64,000 bases of DNA from an uncultured bacterium (GTDB lineage Bacteria > Nitrospirota > Thermodesulfovibrionia > Thermodesulfovibrionales > Thermodesulfovibrionaceae): positions 38,240 to 102,239 of the forward strand of contig CALLBR010000015.1 of assembly GCA_937998865.1 (NCBI GenBank), given 5' to 3'. Shown here in pieces: positions 45,173-53,494 of this stretch. Positions within the stretch are counted from its first letter, which is position 1, and each line of letters opens with the position of its first letter. The position numbers and the translations under genes are program-made. Below the pieces are notes generated by a model that did not search any database, was not told the DNA's origin, and saw only the letters and a program-made list of their open reading frames with translations.

Positions 45173-46277
45173 ATAGAATTTCCTTGATTGCTTCAAAGAC
45201 TTCGTCTACCTCAATTAGATTCATACAGTAAGGTTTTTTGCATTTTTTTGTAATGCAAGGATTACAAGGTTTATTTTTTGATATGACTTTATGTAGATGC
45301 ATATCTTGAATTGGACCCACTCCCCAAAAGTTTGTAGGACAAAAAAGCGATACAGTCTTCTTTTTGAGAGCTATTGCAATATGCATGGTACCCGTGTCAT
45401 TTGTAACTAATAAGTTGAGTCTATTTATTAAATTTGCTAATTGTTTTAATGATAACATACCTGCAAAGGAAATTACTCTCTCCCCTATCTCTTCTTTTAT
45501 TTTGTTACATATATTTTTTTCCTCTTTAGAACCTAAAATTAAAATTAAAATATTTCTATCAAACTCAATAAGTTTTTTACCAATTTTGATAAATTTATCA
45601 GGGGGCCAAATTTTATATTTATCTTTTGCCCCTACTTGGAAACCAATCAGTTTTTTATGGCGGATTGAAAACTCCTTAAATAATTTGTCTATTTCATCTC
45701 CTGATTTCTCGTCTAAAGGGAGAACCATTTCTTTTTGGTCTTCTTTGCAACCTATAAAGGATACTGCCTTAAGTCTTACATCAATGGCATGATGATTCCA
45801 GGGATTCTCAAAACCATTACTTTTATTACTAATTAAAAAGTCAAATTTTCTAGGGATTGGTATTTTTAGGATGAACTTAGCTCCTCCCAGATATGCCATA
45901 GGAGTTGCCTGAGGCTCATTTCCATGAAGGATTACTGCCACATCAAATTTGTGTTTTTTAAATTCTTTAATAGTTTTAAAAAATTTTTTCCAACCTCCGT
46001 AATAAGGGATTATTCCATCAATATGAGGATTATTTTCAAAAAGTTCCATATTTTTAGCATTAAAATGAGCAATTATTTTTGCCTGAGGATATCTTTCTCT
46101 TAAGGCTTTAATAGCAGGAGTTGACATTAAAGTATCTCCTATGGCAGTTGATGATACAACGAGTATGCTTTTTACTTCTTTAGGGTTAAAATATTTAAGA
46201 TCTCGTTGTCTTTTATCAAAATTATTTATAATTTTTAGCGCTAAATAGAGTAAATTTTCTCTAATTTTTAATTTCAC
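45135..46277 (-). CDS. Glycosyltransferase family 9 (heptosyltransferase-like) (1)
   Basis: A 380-residue GT9: ILVVSSTAIGDTLMSTPAIKALRERYP at the N terminus, KKLIGFQVGAKDKYKIWPPDKF for the ADP-heptose pocket, and VTNDTGTMHIAIALKKKTVSLFCPT (the D-T/S-G-x-x-H-x-A signature). GT9 enzymes add L,D- or D,D-heptose to LPS inner core. The late NKPCNPCITKKCKKPYC cluster of cysteines is a common GT9 feature, also present in the next gene. Overlaps its GT9 neighbour by 17 bases. Confidence 0.9.
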   Translation of the reverse strand: MKLKIRENLLYLALKIINNFDKRQRDLKYFNPKEVKSILVVSSTAIGDTLMSTPAIKALRERYPQAKIIAHFNAKNMELFENNPHIDGIIPYYGGWKKFFKTIKEFKKHKFDVAVILHGNEPQATPMAYLGGAKFILKIPIPRKFDFLISNKSNGFENPWNHHAIDVRLKAVSFIGCKEDQKEMVLPLDEKSGDEIDKLFKEFSIRHKKLIGFQVGAKDKYKIWPPDKFIKIGKKLIEFDRNILILILGSKEEKNICNKIKEEIGERVISFAGMLSLKQLANLINRLNLLVTNDTGTMHIAIALKKKTVSLFCPTNFWGVGPIQDMHLHKVISKNKPCNPCITKKCKKPYCMNLIEVDEVFEAIKEILYENSPLQFNYNS

Positions 46278-47445
46278 TTTCTTTATCGAATATTAAGATT
46301 GAAGATAATATTGCAATTACCTCTTCGGGTTTTATATCAAAAAGGCATTTACTTATTTTACTTCCTTCACATCCGGCTTGTCCACAGGGGATACATTTCC
46401 AATCTCTCTGAATAACTATGTTTTTACCAAATTTTTGAATTCCTTTCCTTTTAGAGTAGGGATTTTCACAAACTTCATTATCCCAAGGACCCCAATGAAA
46501 AGCACCACTTGGACCAAATAGGGCTACCACAGGTTTACCAAGGGCTGCAGCTATGTGCATTGGTGCTGTGTCAATTCCAAAATACATGTCACTTATTGAT
46601 GAGATGGCAATTAATTGTCTCAAAGTGATTTTACCTGCAAGATTTATTAAAGGATAGATTTGGGAGGTTACAGAATTTTCTTTAAAATGTCCTGAATTTA
46701 CTGATAAATGGCAAACCCACTTGGGATCAATGTAGGATAGAATTGCTTTGATCTTCTCTAACTCTCTATCCTCCTTAGAAGATGTGAGTATGACTCTACA
46801 GCCATTGTTTAAAAGCCATTTAATCACTTTTGCCATATATTCATCTTTCCAACATTTAAAAGACCATCTTGAGGTAGAATGGATATGGACAATTTTTTCA
46901 TTTAACTTTCTTCCACTGGGCAAAATTAGTTTTTCTGCCCAATTCTTTTCCTCTTCACTTACATGAAGTATAATTTTAGGTTTTTTAATTTTTAAGCCCA
47001 TTTTCTCGAGAATCTCAAGATTTTGTAAAACAATGTGTTTAGCTCCATCAAAGGAGAAAGTCTTGGTATATAGAAATTTTTTCCCCAAAAACCCTTTAGC
47101 TTTTATTCCAAATCTCTTTTTTGCGCCTGAAAAAAATGATATCAATGCTGATCTGTCTCCTCCAGTAAGCTCTATGGTAGTGTCAAAGCCAAGGTTTCTT
47201 ATTTTTCTTAAAAATTTTAACTCTTCTTTGTATCTTTTAAAGGGAGGAAGTTTTTTAATGTCTCTGTCATAAGTTAGGATTTCATCAATATGAGGGTTAT
47301 TCTCAAGAACTGCCTCGGTTCCTTTGTTTACCAGGGCGGTAATGTGGCTACTTGGAAAGTTTTCCTTCAAAGTTTTGAAAACAGGCGTTGCTAATAATAC
47401 ATCTCCAATATGTCTAAGTTTTATGACGAGAATTTTTCTATACAT
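46261..47445 (-). CDS. Glycosyltransferase family 9 (heptosyltransferase-like) (2)
   Basis: A 394-residue GT9: ILVIKLRHIGDVLLATPVFKTL, VHIHSTSRWSFKCWKDEYMAK, YFGIDTAPMHIAAALGKPVVALFGPSG and a Cys cluster CIPCGQAGCEGSKISKC. It is probably a second inner-core heptosyltransferase. It sits between the RfaG-like GT4 upstream (25-base overlap) and the other GT9. Confidence 0.92.
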   Translation of the reverse strand: MYRKILVIKLRHIGDVLLATPVFKTLKENFPSSHITALVNKGTEAVLENNPHIDEILTYDRDIKKLPPFKRYKEELKFLRKIRNLGFDTTIELTGGDRSALISFFSGAKKRFGIKAKGFLGKKFLYTKTFSFDGAKHIVLQNLEILEKMGLKIKKPKIILHVSEEEKNWAEKLILPSGRKLNEKIVHIHSTSRWSFKCWKDEYMAKVIKWLLNNGCRVILTSSKEDRELEKIKAILSYIDPKWVCHLSVNSGHFKENSVTSQIYPLINLAGKITLRQLIAISSISDMYFGIDTAPMHIAAALGKPVVALFGPSGAFHWGPWDNEVCENPYSKRKGIQKFGKNIVIQRDWKCIPCGQAGCEGSKISKCLFDIKPEEVIAILSSILIFDKESEIKN

Positions 47446-48518
47446 TGAAAAAAATCCCTTGCCGCTCTTTCAATTGTAAATTGTTCTGCCTTTTTTCTTG
47501 CACATTCTCCCATTTTTTCCTTCTCTTTCAAGGCAAACTCAATTTTTTCGGTGATTTCTCTATAATTGAGGGGATTTTGAATAATAAAGCCCTCTTTACC
47601 CTCTTCAATGAGTTCAGAGGCACCATTATTTACAGTGGTGATTACTGGTAAACCTGATGCCATTGCCTCAAGGGTGGCATTGCTGAAAGGATCATAAAGA
47701 GTGGGAAGTACAAATATATCTGCTACAGCATAAAATTTTTCAATTTCTTTTGTGGTGCCATAAAAATGGATTTTATCTAAAATACCAAGAACCTTTGAGA
47801 TTTCTCTGTACTTTTTAATGTTACCCTTTCCAATCACAAACAGTAAAAACTTCTCATTTTTTAAGAGGCTCAAAGCCTTAAGAAGGTTTATAAGTCCTTT
47901 TCTTTCAAAACCAGAGCCTACAAAAAGAATTATTTTCCCCTTAGGGCAAGGATTTAAAATACTCTTTTTTATTTCTTTTCCATTGGAGGGTAAAAATCTA
48001 AGGGTGTCAATTCCATTATAAATTACTTTGATTTTTGAGGGAGGAATACCATAGTAATGGACAATCTCATTTTTTATCATCTTAGAGTTTGCTATGATAA
48101 GAGGGGTTTCTTTAAATATTTGCTTCTCAACCATAAGATAATATTTATGAAGGGGATTAAGTTTAAAGGAGTACCTTTTCCAGAAAGGCTCGTAGATGCT
48201 ACGTATTTGAAGCCATCTTATGTGACAGCCTTCTCCAGCTCTGTATATGTGTTGATTTAAAGTTCTTTCAAAGCTTATTACACAGTCAAATTCTCTTAGG
48301 TTTATCTTTAAATTGCGATTGAAAGTATAAGCTTTCAGGAAAGAGCCAAAACTTAATATGGGCACTTTATGGAATATTAAATCTTTGTCTGCAGTCCAAT
48401 TATTGGCAAAAATATGAATTTCTTTAGCTTTATTTTTTAGTGCTTCAATGAGCCTGTTTAGATATCTTTCTGCTCCGCCATAATAAGAAAAGTGCCTTTT
48501 TATGAATGCAATTTTCAT
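47421..48518 (-). CDS. Glycosyltransferase, GT4 family (5), RfaG-like
   Basis: A 365-residue GT4 with KIAFIKRHFSYYGGAERYLNRLIEAL (GGAERYL is typical of LPS glucosyltransferase I/WaaG-like), GKIILFVGSGFERKGLINLLKAL and the donor-site TLEAMASGLPVITTVNNGASELI. It opens the glycosyltransferase island on the minus strand and has a repeat-bearing gap upstream. The sugar donor is inferred only. Confidence 0.88.
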   Translation of the reverse strand: MKIAFIKRHFSYYGGAERYLNRLIEALKNKAKEIHIFANNWTADKDLIFHKVPILSFGSFLKAYTFNRNLKINLREFDCVISFERTLNQHIYRAGEGCHIRWLQIRSIYEPFWKRYSFKLNPLHKYYLMVEKQIFKETPLIIANSKMIKNEIVHYYGIPPSKIKVIYNGIDTLRFLPSNGKEIKKSILNPCPKGKIILFVGSGFERKGLINLLKALSLLKNEKFLLFVIGKGNIKKYREISKVLGILDKIHFYGTTKEIEKFYAVADIFVLPTLYDPFSNATLEAMASGLPVITTVNNGASELIEEGKEGFIIQNPLNYREITEKIEFALKEKEKMGECARKKAEQFTIERAARDFFQCIEKFSS

Positions 48519-48723
48519 TTTTAACTTTTATTATACACCTTTTAAAGCAACTAAAAGCCATAGAATTTTTAAATATCGTAAAAATTCAGGGAAAACCCTA
48601 TAAAGCTAGCAAAGCAGTGTCATTAAATCTGGCATTCAAGTTTCATGCCATCTTCGGTAAAAATGTGGAAGGTGGATTGCTTAGGGCATTATGGCACCCT
48701 AGCAATGAAAGGAGAGAAAGGTT

Positions 48724-48779
48724 TTGCCATGACAAAAGGGAATAATGCCCTGCAATGATACTCCCTTTTGTCATGGCAA
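48724..48779. repeat. 18-bp perfect inverted repeat
   Basis: TTGCCATGACAAAAGGGA (48724-48741) and its exact reverse complement (48762-48779) flank a 20-base loop. The GCCATGAC core recurs at 29132-29139. No T-run follows, so it is not a simple terminator; it is more like a palindromic (REP/MITE-type) element. Confidence 0.75.
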
Positions 48780-48841
48780 GCTATCCGAAGGACTTAATAG
48801 CAGTCCACCAGTGTGATCTGAAATTATTAAAATATCAGTAT

Positions 48842-48871
48842 TTGACAGAAAAGGAAAAATCTTATTATTAT
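48842..48871 (+). promoter_or_regulatory. Sigma-70-type promoter of yebC
   Basis: TTGACA (48842-48847), 17-18-base spacer, TATTAT (48866-48871); AGGAGG follows 7 bases before the GTG at 48902. Confidence 0.6.
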
Positions 48872-48901
48872 TAAAATATTCCTTCCAGTAGGAGGTTTTT
48901 A

Positions 48902-49657
48902 GTGGCTGGTCATTCCAAATGGGCACAGATCAAACATAAAAAAGCACAGGTTGATGCAAAAAAAGGTAAGATATTTACAAAATTAGTCAAAGAAATATCT
49001 GTAGCAGCTCGTCTAGGCGGAGGGGATCCAGAGAAAAATCCTCGACTAAGAGTGGCTATTGAAAAGGCTAGAGAAGTAAATATGCCCTCAGACAACATTA
49101 AAAGGGCAATTATGAAGGGCACAGGAGAGCTTTCTGGAACAACCTATGAAGAAGTTACCTATGAAGGCTATGGACCTGGAGGAGTTGCTCTATTAATTGA
49201 AGCAATGACTGATAACAAAAATAGAACTGTATCAGAAATAAGACATTTACTCTCAAAACATGGAGGAAGTTTAGGCGAATCTGGTTGCGTTTCTTGGCTT
49301 TTCGAAAAAAGAGGATATATTCTGGTAGATAAAAAAACTATTGATGAAGACTCCCTTCTATCTATTGCCTTAGAAGCAGGTGTTGAGGATGTAAAAAATG
49401 ACCCACAGGAAGAAAATTATGAACTTATTTTTTCCCCAGAAGATTTTAGAAATATTAAAGATTCTCTTGAAAAGGCAGGTATAAAAATAGCCCTGGCAGA
49501 GATAACGATGTTACCCAAGAATTATATATCCTTAGAAGGGGAAGATGCAGAGAAAATGTTAAAACTTATGGATGCTTTAGAAGATCATGATGATGTACAA
49601 AATGTTTATGCAAACTTTGACATTCCAGATGAGGCGATGAAGAAGGTAAGTGCTTAA
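48902..49657 (+). CDS. yebC: YebC/PmpR-family protein (TACO1)
   Basis: A 251-residue Yeb[66 protein letters not shown] and [21 protein letters not shown] are canonical. These proteins have been described as transcription regulators and as translation factors that rescue ribosomes stalled at polyproline stretches. A GTG start follows AGGAGG. It overlaps the DUF502 gene only if that gene uses its GTG at 49650. Confidence 0.95.
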   Translation: MAGHSKWAQIKHKKAQVDAKKGKIFTKLVKEISVAARLGGGDPEKNPRLRVAIEKAREVNMPSDNIKRAIMKGTGELSGTTYEEVTYEGYGPGGVALLIEAMTDNKNRTVSEIRHLLSKHGGSLGESGCVSWLFEKRGYILVDKKTIDEDSLLSIALEAGVEDVKNDPQEENYELIFSPEDFRNIKDSLEKAGIKIALAEITMLPKNYISLEGEDAEKMLKLMDALEDHDDVQNVYANFDIPDEAMKKVSA

Positions 49658-49658
49658 T

Positions 49659-50270
49659 ATGGAGCCATCCATAAAACTTACCTTTAAAAGAAAATTCATC
49701 GCTGGACTGGTTGTAACAATTCCTGTTGCGATTAGTATTTTTATATTTATTCAGCTTTTTAAGGTAGTTGATGGTTTTCTAAGTCCAATTTATGAGTACA
49801 TTTTTGGTAGACATATAGCGGGAATAGGATTTTTAACTGCCGTTATTATCGTATTTGTTGTTGGTATTATTTCTACTAATGTTTTAGGGAAAAAACTTTT
49901 AGATCAATTAGAGAAATTTCTATTTTTGAAAATTCCCCTTTTTAAAAGTCTTTATTCATCATTAAAGCAATTAATTGATGCTTTTTCCCCTGAAAATCAA
50001 AATTCTTTTCAAAAATTTGTCATCGTGGAATATCCCAGAAAAGGGAGTTTTGCTTTTGGATTTCAGACAAAACAATGTATCTTAAAGGAAGGTAACGATG
50101 AGAAGAATCTCATTGCTGTTTATATCCCCACAAATAACCTCTACTTAGGTGAAGTAGTTCTTTTTGAACCTGAGGCAGTTATTCACACAGACATTCCAGT
50201 TCAACAAGGGATTAAAATAATCCTCTCTGGAGGTATTGCCTCACCAGAGATCATAAGAGGTGGGAAATAG
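49659..50270 (+). CDS. DUF502-family membrane protein
   Basis: A 203-residue DUF502 protein: KFIAGLVVTIPVAISIFIFIQLFKVVDGFL (TM1) and GIGFLTAVIIVFVVGIISTNVLG (TM2), followed by IPLFKSLYSSLKQLIDAF, VEYPRKGSFAFGFQTK and IYVPTNNLYLGEVV-like segments typical of DUF502. The function is not established. ATG 49659 is preferred; an in-frame GTG at 49650 overlaps yebC's stop. It overlaps glmU by one base. Confidence 0.83.
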   Translation: MEPSIKLTFKRKFIAGLVVTIPVAISIFIFIQLFKVVDGFLSPIYEYIFGRHIAGIGFLTAVIIVFVVGIISTNVLGKKLLDQLEKFLFLKIPLFKSLYSSLKQLIDAFSPENQNSFQKFVIVEYPRKGSFAFGFQTKQCILKEGNDEKNLIAVYIPTNNLYLGEVVLFEPEAVIHTDIPVQQGIKIILSGGIASPEIIRGGK

Positions 50271-51628
50271 TGGATATAGTCATTTTAGCAGCAGGGTTGG
50301 GTACAAGGATGAAATCAAAAATACCAAAGCTGCTTCACAAAATTTTTGATGTTCCCATAATAGATTATGTAATAGAAACAGCAAAAACTCTGAATCCATC
50401 TAACTTATTCGTGGTTATTAATCCTCAACTGCAGGAGTTAAAAGAGCATTTATCAAATTATGATATAAATTTCGTTTTTCAAAAGGAACCAAAAGGCACT
50501 GGAAATGCTGTGCTTAGTGCTTTATCTTTCCTAAGGAGTGAAGATATTCTGATCCTTAATGGGGATACACCTCTTTTAAAAGTAGAAACTATCTGTAAAT
50601 TTATTGATCTTTACAAGAAAAACACTATTGACATGGCTATACTTTCTTTTAAACCTAAAAGAGAACATTCTTACGGTAGAATTTTAAGAGATGAAAAAGG
50701 CAATGTCCAGAAAATCGTAGAAGTTACAGATTTATCAGAAAATCAAAAAAATATTTCAGAGGCAAATAGCGGAGTTTACCTATTAAATAGACAATTAGCA
50801 GAGTTTGTTAGAGTTATTGAGGAAAATCCAATTAAAAAAGAGTATTACTTTACAGACCTTGTGGAAATAGCTGTCAAAAAAGGTAAAAAAGTGGAAGCTT
50901 ACACTATTGCTGAGGAAGAGGAACTTATAGGTATAAATACAAGAGCTGAGCTTTCTTTAGCTACGAAATATTTAAGAGATAGAATTGTGAGAGAATGGAT
51001 GGATAAAGGTGTAACTATATATGACTCTGCCACTACCTGGATTTCACCAAAAGTACAGATTGGAGAAGATACTGTCATATATCCTAATGTTTTTATTGAA
51101 GGTGAAACAATTATAGGGAAAAATTGCATTTTATATCAGGGTGTTAGATTAAGAAATTGTCTTATTGAAGATTCTGTTGAAATAAAGGATCATACTGTAG
51201 TAGAGAATGCTCAAATTAAATCAGGCTCAAAGATAGGTCCCTTTGCCCATTTAAGACCTGATACAGTAATAGGTAAAAACTGTAGGGTTGGAAATTTTGT
51301 AGAGATTAAAAAATCATTTTTAAATGATGGAACAAAGGCAGCACATCTTAGCTATATTGGCGATGCTGAAATTGGTAAAAATGTAAATATTGGAGCAGGA
51401 ACAATAACTTGTAATTATGATGGAACTAAAAAACATAAAACAGTGATAGAAGATAATGTTTTCGTTGGAAGTGATTCTCAACTTGTAGCACCCGTAAAAA
51501 TTAATAAAGATGCCTATATTGCAGCGGGCTCTACCATAACAAAAGAAGTACCAGAGGGTTGCCTTGCCATTAGCAGGGTGCCTCAGAGACACATAGAAGG
51601 TTGGTCAAAGAAAAAAAGGAAGGCTTAA
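50270..51628 (+). CDS. glmU: Bifunctional GlmU: glucosamine-1-P acetyltransferase / N-acetylglucosamine-1-P uridylyltransferase
   Basis: A 452-residue GlmU: the uridylyltransferase domain has LAAGLGTRMKSKIPKLLHKIF and ILNGDTPLLK. The left-handed beta-helix acetyltransferase domain has repeated hexapeptides and ends IGAGTITCNYDGTKKHKTVIED and AAGSTITKEVPEG. It makes UDP-GlcNAc for peptidoglycan and LPS. A GTG start overlaps the DUF502 TAG (TAGTG), and its stop shares a base with glmS (TAATG). Confidence 0.96.
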   Translation: MDIVILAAGLGTRMKSKIPKLLHKIFDVPIIDYVIETAKTLNPSNLFVVINPQLQELKEHLSNYDINFVFQKEPKGTGNAVLSALSFLRSEDILILNGDTPLLKVETICKFIDLYKKNTIDMAILSFKPKREHSYGRILRDEKGNVQKIVEVTDLSENQKNISEANSGVYLLNRQLAEFVRVIEENPIKKEYYFTDLVEIAVKKGKKVEAYTIAEEEELIGINTRAELSLATKYLRDRIVREWMDKGVTIYDSATTWISPKVQIGEDTVIYPNVFIEGETIIGKNCILYQGVRLRNCLIEDSVEIKDHTVVENAQIKSGSKIGPFAHLRPDTVIGKNCRVGNFVEIKKSFLNDGTKAAHLSYIGDAEIGKNVNIGAGTITCNYDGTKKHKTVIEDNVFVGSDSQLVAPVKINKDAYIAAGSTITKEVPEGCLAISRVPQRHIEGWSKKKRKA

Positions 51629-53454
51629 TGTGTGGAATAATTGGCTATATTGGTGAAAACAAAGCTGTTTCAATTGTATTAGAGGGTTTAAAGAAGCTTG
51701 AATACCGAGGTTATGATTCAGCAGGAATTGCTTGTTTAATTGATAAAAAGATAAAAATTATTAAATGTAAAGGGAAGATTAAAAATCTTGAAACCTTAAT
51801 AGATGAACAGTTAGATTCCTCTCCTGTAGCTATTGGTCATACTCGTTGGGCAACTCATGGTAAACCTTCTGATGAAAATGCCCATCCCCACTACTCAGGA
51901 GGGATTGTCTTAGTTCACAACGGAATTATAGAAAATTATGCAGAATTAAAAAGGGAACTCAAAAAGGATGGATACAAATTTATTTCCGAAACTGATACAG
52001 AGGTAATTGTCCATCTAATTAGAAAATACAGGGATAACTTACCTCTTGAAGAGGCAGTAAGAAAGGCAGTTTCTAAGCTAAAGGGCTCCTATGCTCTTGT
52101 CATAATGGATGAGAGAGAACCTGATCGCTTAATAGGTGTGAGAATGGAAAGTCCTCTAGTAGTTGGTATTCTTGATGGTGAAAAATTCATAGCCTCAGAT
52201 ATTCCCGCTTTTCTCCCTTATTGTAATAGAGTTATTTTTCTTGATGATGGTGAAATAGCAAGCCTTAAAAAAAGTGAAGTAAAGATATATAACTTTCAGG
52301 GAAAAGAAAAAGAGAAAAACCCAGTGACAATAAACTGGACAGCCAGCATGGCTGAAAAAGGCGGTTTTAAACACTTTATGCTTAAAGAAATATATGAGCA
52401 ACCACGAGCCTTAGCTGATACAATAAGGGGAAGAATACTACCAGATGGCTCACGAGTGGTATGTAAGGAATGGGGTTTAAAGGAAGAAGAATTGGAGAAT
52501 TTTAAGAAAATTTATTTAGTTGCCTGTGGTACCTCATATCATGCATGTCTTGTTGGAAAATACATGATTGAGAATATTGCAAGAATACCTGTTGAGGTAG
52601 ACATTGCTTCAGAATTCAGATACAGAAATGTTCCCTTTCAGGATAATTCTCTTTTTATTGCTATAAGTCAATCAGGAGAAACGGCTGATACTTTAGCAGC
52701 TTTGAGATTTGCAAAAAAAAATGGTATCAAGACTCTTGCTATTTGTAATGTCCTAGGTAGTACTGCTTCTCGTGAAGCTGATGCTGTTTTTTACACTCAT
52801 TCTGGACCTGAGATAGGTGTTGCCTCTACAAAGGCTTTTACCTGTCAAATATCTGCCTTGTATATTCTAACCTTAGCCTTTGCCCAGATGAAAGGGACAT
52901 TGCAGAAAGACTCTTTTCATAAATTTATAAAAGATCTTTTTCATCTTCCAACTCTTGCAGAGGAAGTTTTGAAATTAGATGATAAAATCCAAACATTAGC
53001 AAAAGAAGTTTATAGGAAGCCTAATTTTCTATACCTGGGCAGAGGACCTGCTTATCCTGTTGCATTGGAGGGAGCTCTTAAGTTGAAGGAAATATCATAT
53101 ATCCATGCAGAAGGTTATGCTGCTGGTGAAATGAAACACGGACCTATTGCTTTAGTTGAAGAAGGCTTTCCAGTTGTATTTGTGGCCTCCTCTGATCAAT
53201 ATCTTGAAAAAACTCTTTCTAATATGGAGGAAATTAAAGCAAGAGACGGTCTTATAATAACAGTTTCAGACAGTAAAGATGATAAACTTAAAAGACTCTC
53301 TGATAGATTCATATACGTGGAAGGTATTAACAGTTATCTAAATACAATTTTATTTACTATCCCCTTACAATTACTTGCATATTATGTGGCGCTTCTAAGA
53401 GGGTGTGATGTGGATCAACCAAGGAATCTTGCAAAAAGTGTTACTGTTGAATAA
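51628..53454 (+). CDS. glmS: Glutamine-fructose-6-phosphate aminotransferase (isomerising)
   Basis: A 608-residue GlmS making glucosamine-6-phosphate. The start at 51628 gives MCGIIGYIG, where Cys1 (after Met removal) is the glutaminase nucleophile; an upstream in-frame GTG would bury it. The Ntn amidotransferase domain ends in HTRWATHGKPSDENAHPH and IIENY; two SIS domains follow with SQSGETADTLAALR and GRGPAYPVALEGALKLKEISY. The glmU-glmS pair supplies UDP-GlcNAc for wall and envelope polysaccharides. No glmS ribozyme motif was recognised upstream. Confidence 0.97.
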   Translation: MCGIIGYIGENKAVSIVLEGLKKLEYRGYDSAGIACLIDKKIKIIKCKGKIKNLETLIDEQLDSSPVAIGHTRWATHGKPSDENAHPHYSGGIVLVHNGIIENYAELKRELKKDGYKFISETDTEVIVHLIRKYRDNLPLEEAVRKAVSKLKGSYALVIMDEREPDRLIGVRMESPLVVGILDGEKFIASDIPAFLPYCNRVIFLDDGEIASLKKSEVKIYNFQGKEKEKNPVTINWTASMAEKGGFKHFMLKEIYEQPRALADTIRGRILPDGSRVVCKEWGLKEEELENFKKIYLVACGTSYHACLVGKYMIENIARIPVEVDIASEFRYRNVPFQDNSLFIAISQSGETADTLAALRFAKKNGIKTLAICNVLGSTASREADAVFYTHSGPEIGVASTKAFTCQISALYILTLAFAQMKGTLQKDSFHKFIKDLFHLPTLAEEVLKLDDKIQTLAKEVYRKPNFLYLGRGPAYPVALEGALKLKEISYIHAEGYAAGEMKHGPIALVEEGFPVVFVASSDQYLEKTLSNMEEIKARDGLIITVSDSKDDKLKRLSDRFIYVEGINSYLNTILFTIPLQLLAYYVALLRGCDVDQPRNLAKSVTVE

Positions 53455-53494
53455 GTTAATTTTTAAAATAAAATAAAATTAGAGGGGTAGAGCC

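Larger units (their letters stand above)
48519..48901. repeat. Repeat-bearing intergenic region (GT island-yebC)
   Basis: The 383-base gap between divergent units holds no credible gene. It contains GGATTGCTTAGGGC...GCACCCTAGCAATG (48674-48707, stem ATTGCT-AGGG/CCCT-AGCAAT) and, immediately after, the 18-bp perfect inverted repeat at 48724-48779, plus GGCAT...ATGCC near 48633-48651. These fragments resemble those in 28976-29362 and 61423-61747. The yebC promoter lies at its right end. Confidence 0.6.

Noticed and set aside
48506..48745. A 79-codon plus-strand frame in the GT island-yebC gap
   Set aside because: It runs through the palindromic repeats, begins antisense inside the GT4 gene, has no Shine-Dalgarno and its sequence is what repeat units translate to; not a gene.
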